From contig JAFADQ010000395.1 in assembly GCA_023424725.1 (NCBI GenBank), forward strand, positions 1-9,675: a stretch of 9,675 nucleotides of DNA, given 5' to 3'. The notes below the pieces were generated by a model that was not told the DNA's origin, ran no database searches, and saw only the letters and a program-made list of their open reading frames with translations. A program made the position numbers and the translations under genes. Shown one piece after another: positions 6,510 to 9,675 of the stretch (the first letter of the stretch is position 1; each line of letters opens with the position of its first letter). The stretch is from Bacteroidota bacterium. GTDB lineage: Bacteria > Bacteroidota > Bacteroidia > Cytophagales > Hymenobacteraceae.

Positions 6510-6541
6510 GCTGCGATGGCCATTTTTTTGGCCGTTACAGC
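6510..6541. repeat. Short dispersed hairpin repeat, copy D
   Basis: GCTGCGATGGCC, A, seven T, GGCCGTTACAGC. It differs from copy A (2331-2362) at only three positions, two of which (8 and 25) face each other in the hairpin: C and A in copy A, T and G here. It ends 8 bases before the mutS2 stop codon, between the convergent PLD and mutS2 genes. Confidence 0.7.
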
Positions 6542-6549
6542 ATAAAAAC

Positions 6550-8946
6550 CTACTTCAGCACCACTACGGTTGCGCCGTCTCCACCCCTGTCGGCGTGCTC
6601 GCTGGCTACACTGGCTACTTCGGTTACGGTGCGCAGGTAATCGCGGAGCTGGTGCCGCAAAATGCCGGTTCCTTTGCCGTGTACAATTTTCACCTCGCCC
6701 ATTCCCATCATTACGGCATCATCTATAAACGACATTACTTTGGTTAGAGCTTCTTCGGCGCGCATGCCCCGCACATCTAACTGTGTGCTGAAATCCATCA
6801 TGCGCTGCGAAATAGCCGAGGCCGACGACAAGCCTGAAACAAAGCCGGAACCGGCTTCTTTTTGCTTCTGCTTCAGCTTACCTTTCGATACTTTTTCCAG
6901 TTGCTCCAGCTTTACATAGCTTTTAATGCCGCCAAACAATACTTCGGCTTTATTTCCTTTCACCGATAACACCTCGCCGGCCGAGTGCTGCCCGGGCAAG
7001 CTTACCAGATCGCCGGTTTTTATGCTGCCTTTTTCTACCGGTTCGCGCACGGGCAAAGGTTCCGGAGCAATGGTTTCTTCAAACGTTTTAAGGTTCTCGC
7101 GGGCTTGTTTGGTTTTGTCTTTATCGGCTTTTTCTTGTTGAATAGTGCGTATAGTTTGCTCTATTTGCTGATTAGCCTGCTTTAAGATTAATTTTGCTTC
7201 CTGCTTGGCTTCGCGCAGGGTTTGCTGCTTGCTGTCTTCCAGGAATTTTTTCAGTTCCGCGTAATCATTCGCCGATTCTTTCAGCCGTTTTTCTTCTAAG
7301 GCCGCAGCCCTAAGTTTATCTTCCAGTTTTACTTTTTCTACCTGCAATTCTTCCAGTAACCGGTCGTACTTTATTTTATCGTGGCCAACAAGTTTAACGG
7401 CGCGCTGCAAAATATCCTGTGGCAAACCAATTTTTCGGGCTATTTCTATCGCGAACGAGCTGCCCGGTTTACCGGTTTCGAGTTTATAAAGCGGCTGCAG
7501 GTTTTCGTGGTCGTAGCGCATGGCGGCGTTTACCACGCCTTTGGTGCGCTCGGCATAGTTTTTCAGGTTGGTATAGTGCGTGGTAATTACACCCCAGGCC
7601 TGGTTTTTATGCATGCGCTCCAGCACAGCTTCGGCTATGGCGCCGCCCAGTAAAGGTTCGGTTCCGGTACCAAATTCATCTATCAGAATCAGGCTTTTTT
7701 TATCGGCGAAGCGCACGAAGTGGTTCATGTTGCGCAAATGCGAGCTGTAGGTACTCAGGTCGTTTTCTATCGATTGCTCATCGCCGATATCGAGCAGAAT
7801 ATCATGAAAAATGCCGGCCTGCGCGCCATCGGCAACCGGAATTAACAAACCGCACTGCAACATATACTGCAGCAGGCCAACCGTTTTTAGCGTTACAGAT
7901 TTACCACCCGCATTCGGTCCCGAAATAAGCAAGATGCGCTGCTCAGGATTCAGAAAAATATCAAGCGGAACAACACTTCTTTGCTGCTTTTTAAGCGCAG
8001 CTTCCAGCACCGGGTGCCGTGCCTGTTTCCAGGAAAGGGTTTGATTTTTATGTACCTGCGGAAGAATAGCTTCCATGCGCACGGCCATGGTGGCTTTAGC
8101 CTGAATAAAATCCAGCAAACCCAGGAACTGATACGCCTTTTTCATGTCGGGCAGCAGCGGCCGCAGCTGGTTGGTAAGCTGCGTGAGCAGTTTTATCAGC
8201 TCGCGGTGGTAAGCATTCTCCAGGTCTTTAATATCGTTATTGCGCTCGAAAATACTTTCAGGCTCAATAAACACGGTTTGGCCGGTGGCAGATTCGTCGT
8301 GAATAAGGCCTTTGATTTTACGCTTGTGCTCGGCCAATACCGGAATTACGATGCGGCCGTTCCGGATGGTGGGTTCGGCATCGTCTATCACATAGCCATC
8401 GGCTTTCGCTTGTTTTAAAACGGAGCTTATTTGCTTGCGCAGCAGGCCCTGCTGACTGATGATTTCGCGCTTAAACCAAAGTAACTCAGGCGTGGCATCG
8501 TCGCGCACGGCGCCGTTATCGTCTACTACTTTGTCGAGGCGCTTAATAAAGGCGCGGTCGGGGTAAATTTCCTGGCCCAGAAGCCGTAAAGATGGATATT
8601 GCTCTGGCTCGGCATTGCGGAAAAAGCGCAGGCTGGCGTCTATCGTCTGCAGCGACATCTTTATCTGAAAGAAATCTCTTACTTCCAGAAAAGTGCCCGG
8701 AATTTCGGCGCGGGTTAGCGCCGCCGTTACGTCGTAATAGTGTGTAGACGGAAAATCGACGCCGCTGTTAAGAATCTGCCTGAATTCGTTTACCTGGTTA
8801 AGCAGTTTTTGCACCAGGTCGTGGCGGGTTAAAAACTGCATGCGGTTTACATGCGAGCGGCCCAGATTACTGGCGCAAATTTCTAATAATTGCTGGCGAA
8901 TGACATCGAAGCCAATCTTTATTTCAAAATTATCGGGGTATATCAC
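6550..8946 (-). CDS. mutS2: MutS2 family ATPase with C-terminal Smr domain
   Basis: A 798-residue protein, close to B. subtilis MutS2 (785). MutS2 lacks the mismatch-recognition domain of MutS. In different bacteria it has been linked to suppressing recombination through branched-DNA cleavage and to rescuing collided ribosomes. Visible parts in order: N-terminal core and lever helices (about 1-320); ATPase with Walker A GPNAGGKS (343-350), DIGDEQSIENDLSTYSSHL (386-404), Walker B LILIDEFGTGTEP (419-431) and the TTHY switch (455-458); a charged coiled coil (about 520-625); a small beta domain (about 640-686, TGDLVSLPG to VLFGGIKSYVKL); and the Smr domain with LDVRG (723-727) and HGKGTGILR (756-764). 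All motifs are intact. The start is GTG at 8946-8944: an in-frame TAA precedes it directly, and GGAGA lies 8 bases upstream, one of few clear Shine-Dalgarno-like sites here. The DUF2400 gene lies 175 bases upstream on the same strand. Confidence 0.96.
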   Translation of the reverse strand: MIYPDNFEIKIGFDVIRQQLLEICASNLGRSHVNRMQFLTRHDLVQKLLNQVNEFRQILNSGVDFPSTHYYDVTAALTRAEIPGTFLEVRDFFQIKMSLQTIDASLRFFRNAEPEQYPSLRLLGQEIYPDRAFIKRLDKVVDDNGAVRDDATPELLWFKREIISQQGLLRKQISSVLKQAKADGYVIDDAEPTIRNGRIVIPVLAEHKRKIKGLIHDESATGQTVFIEPESIFERNNDIKDLENAYHRELIKLLTQLTNQLRPLLPDMKKAYQFLGLLDFIQAKATMAVRMEAILPQVHKNQTLSWKQARHPVLEAALKKQQRSVVPLDIFLNPEQRILLISGPNAGGKSVTLKTVGLLQYMLQCGLLIPVADGAQAGIFHDILLDIGDEQSIENDLSTYSSHLRNMNHFVRFADKKSLILIDEFGTGTEPLLGGAIAEAVLERMHKNQAWGVITTHYTNLKNYAERTKGVVNAAMRYDHENLQPLYKLETGKPGSSFAIEIARKIGLPQDILQRAVKLVGHDKIKYDRLLEELQVEKVKLEDKLRAAALEEKRLKESANDYAELKKFLEDSKQQTLREAKQEAKLILKQANQQIEQTIRTIQQEKADKDKTKQARENLKTFEETIAPEPLPVREPVEKGSIKTGDLVSLPGQHSAGEVLSVKGNKAEVLFGGIKSYVKLEQLEKVSKGKLKQKQKEAGSGFVSGLSSASAISQRMMDFSTQLDVRGMRAEEALTKVMSFIDDAVMMGMGEVKIVHGKGTGILRHQLRDYLRTVTEVASVASEHADRGGDGATVVVLK

Positions 8947-8953
8947 TTAATTT

Positions 8954-8985
8954 TCTCCGGTTTGGAAATGCTTCCTCTGTCCGGA
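8954..8985 (-). promoter_or_regulatory. mutS2 Shine-Dalgarno site overlapping a leader hairpin
   Basis: On the minus strand GGAGA (8958-8954) lies 8 bases before the GTG start. The bases CCGGA (8960-8956), which overlap it, can pair with TCCGG (8985-8981); inside, GGAA (8975-8972) pairs with TTCC (8967-8964) around GCAT. The hairpin would partly cover the ribosome site and might lower translation. This rests on complementarity by eye only; the stem has bulges and may be weak. Confidence 0.35.
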
Positions 8986-9038
8986 AGCGGTTATTATCAT
9001 CAAAATCACCCTGTAAACATCAAAAACACGGGCATCAG

Positions 9039-9064
9039 GGCCAAAGTTACAACACAATTTGGCC
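9039..9064 (-). promoter_or_regulatory. Probable mutS2 promoter -7 box inside an inverted repeat
   Basis: Read on the minus strand, TAACTTTG (9049-9042) is an exact match to the Bacteroidota -7 consensus TAnnTTTG; no convincing -33 TTTG is at the expected distance. GGCCAAA (9039-9045) and TTTGGCC (9058-9064) form a 7-bp inverted repeat with a 12-base spacer that overlaps the -7 box, a possible repressor site. Transcription from here would give a leader of about 90 bases before the GTG. Confidence 0.45.
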
Positions 9065-9121
9065 TTGGTATCGTTTCAAAAATCCCGGCTAAATAGTTTT
9101 ATTTCGATTTTAACGCAAAAT

Positions 9122-9675
9122 CTACCGCATACCTTCTTCAATTCCTAAACCAAACAAGGCAAAATCGTATTTAACCGGATCGGTGGGGTCGTAAAGCGAA
9201 AGGTTTTGGGTTAGCTCTACCGCGGTGTGCCAATCGGGTTTTGGGCGCGAAATAAGGCCAAGGCTGCGGGCAACGCGGTCTACGTGCACATCGCAGGGGC
9301 AAATTAGCTCAGATGGTTTTATGGTTTGCCAGATACCGAAATCTACGCCATTGTTATCGCTGCGAACCATCCAGCGCAAATACATATTTATGCGTTTGCA
9401 GGCAGAGTTTCGGGCAGGTGTAGAGATGTGTTTGCGGCTGCGCTGGGGCGTGAAACCGAGGCTAAAAACGGTGTCGTAAAAGCGGGCAAGCCTGAAATAA
9501 GCATCCTGGTTGTTGGTGCCTGGCGGGCCTAAAAATGCGAATTCCAGGCTTTGGTGGCGGCTATAAAAATCGCGGAAAAACGCCACAAAATACAGCAAAT
9601 CTGTGGTGTTAAACGTGCGGTGCTTAAAGTGCAGCAAGTCTTTCAGGTCATGCTCAGAATGGTGCAGCATAAACT
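9122..9675 (-). CDS. DUF2400 / TIGR02757 family protein, 3' part (N-terminus beyond the window)
   Basis: The reading frame is open to the window edge: the codon before the Met at 9670 is TTT, so that Met is internal (FMLHHSEHDLKDL). About 184 codons are present; from memory, family members are about 250 residues, so roughly the first quarter is missing. Recognised family stretches, counted from that Met, are FKHRTFNTTDLLYF (15-28), KRINMYLRWMVR (92-103), CPCDVHVDRVARSLGL (124-139) and DPVKYDFALFGLGI (164-177). The family is widespread in Bacteroidota and has no settled function. The CDVHVDRVAR part recalls the DTHxxR segment of HhH-GPD DNA glycosylases, where the Asp is catalytic; Lys92 could play the lysine role, but that is inference. 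The gene is co-directional with mutS2, 175 bases downstream, which has its own likely promoter. Confidence 0.85.
   Translation of the reverse strand, partial: FMLHHSEHDLKDLLHFKHRTFNTTDLLYFVAFFRDFYSRHQSLEFAFLGPPGTNNQDAYFRLARFYDTVFSLGFTPQRSRKHISTPARNSACKRINMYLRWMVRSDNNGVDFGIWQTIKPSELICPCDVHVDRVARSLGLISRPKPDWHTAVELTQNLSLYDPTDPVKYDFALFGLGIEEGMR

Noticed and set aside
7981..8418. Plus-strand 145-codon ORF antisense to mutS2
   Set aside because: It lies wholly inside an intact, confidently identified mutS2 and shows no recognisable domain, so it is a shadow frame.
1..9675. Defence system, prophage, integron or CRISPR array
   Set aside because: No such genes, spaced direct-repeat array, integrase or attachment-site repeats are visible; MutS2 and a PLD-family enzyme alone are not evidence for defence, and the latter is exported.

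Overview
The window looks like chromosomal DNA from a Bacteroidota bacterium, most likely order Cytophagales (Hymenobacteraceae-like); the family level is an impression from protein style and about 50% GC, not a computed result. The direct evidence is a secreted protein with a type IX secretion (Por) C-terminal sorting domain, promoter -7 boxes close to the Bacteroidota consensus TAnnTTTG, mostly absent Shine-Dalgarno sequences, and a DUF2400/TIGR02757-type protein.

Layout. 1-320: a strong hairpin terminator, then a small heavy-metal-associated (HMA) domain protein on the minus strand. 465-2300: divergently transcribed, a large sodium:solute symporter-family membrane protein. 2301-2590: intergenic, with two different palindromic repeats and the murB promoter. 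2591-3607: murB, a cell-wall precursor enzyme. 3608-4037: 430 bases without a gene, mostly occupied by a roughly 290-base imperfect foldback element, followed by the promoter region of the next gene. 4038-6314: a 758-residue exported phospholipase D-superfamily protein with two complete HKD motifs and a type IX sorting domain, closed by a strong terminator. 6373-6541: palindrome-rich intergenic DNA. 6550-8946 (minus): mutS2 with a GTG start. 9122-9675 (minus): the 3' part of a DUF2400/TIGR02757 gene that runs off the window.

The genes are mostly single transcription units with unrelated roles (metal handling, solute uptake, peptidoglycan synthesis, extracellular phosphodiesterase, nucleic-acid maintenance). 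No defence island, phage, plasmid, CRISPR array, rRNA or tRNA gene is visible. I did not find a clear new multi-gene system. The most unusual structure is between genes: one short hairpin repeat (GGCC, T-tract, GGCC core) recurs downstream of the symporter, downstream of murB and between the convergent PLD and mutS2 genes, and in one place it flanks a large foldback element. Second-look candidates among the proteins are the secreted PLD-family enzyme and the DUF2400 protein, which has a motif resembling that of HhH-GPD DNA glycosylases.
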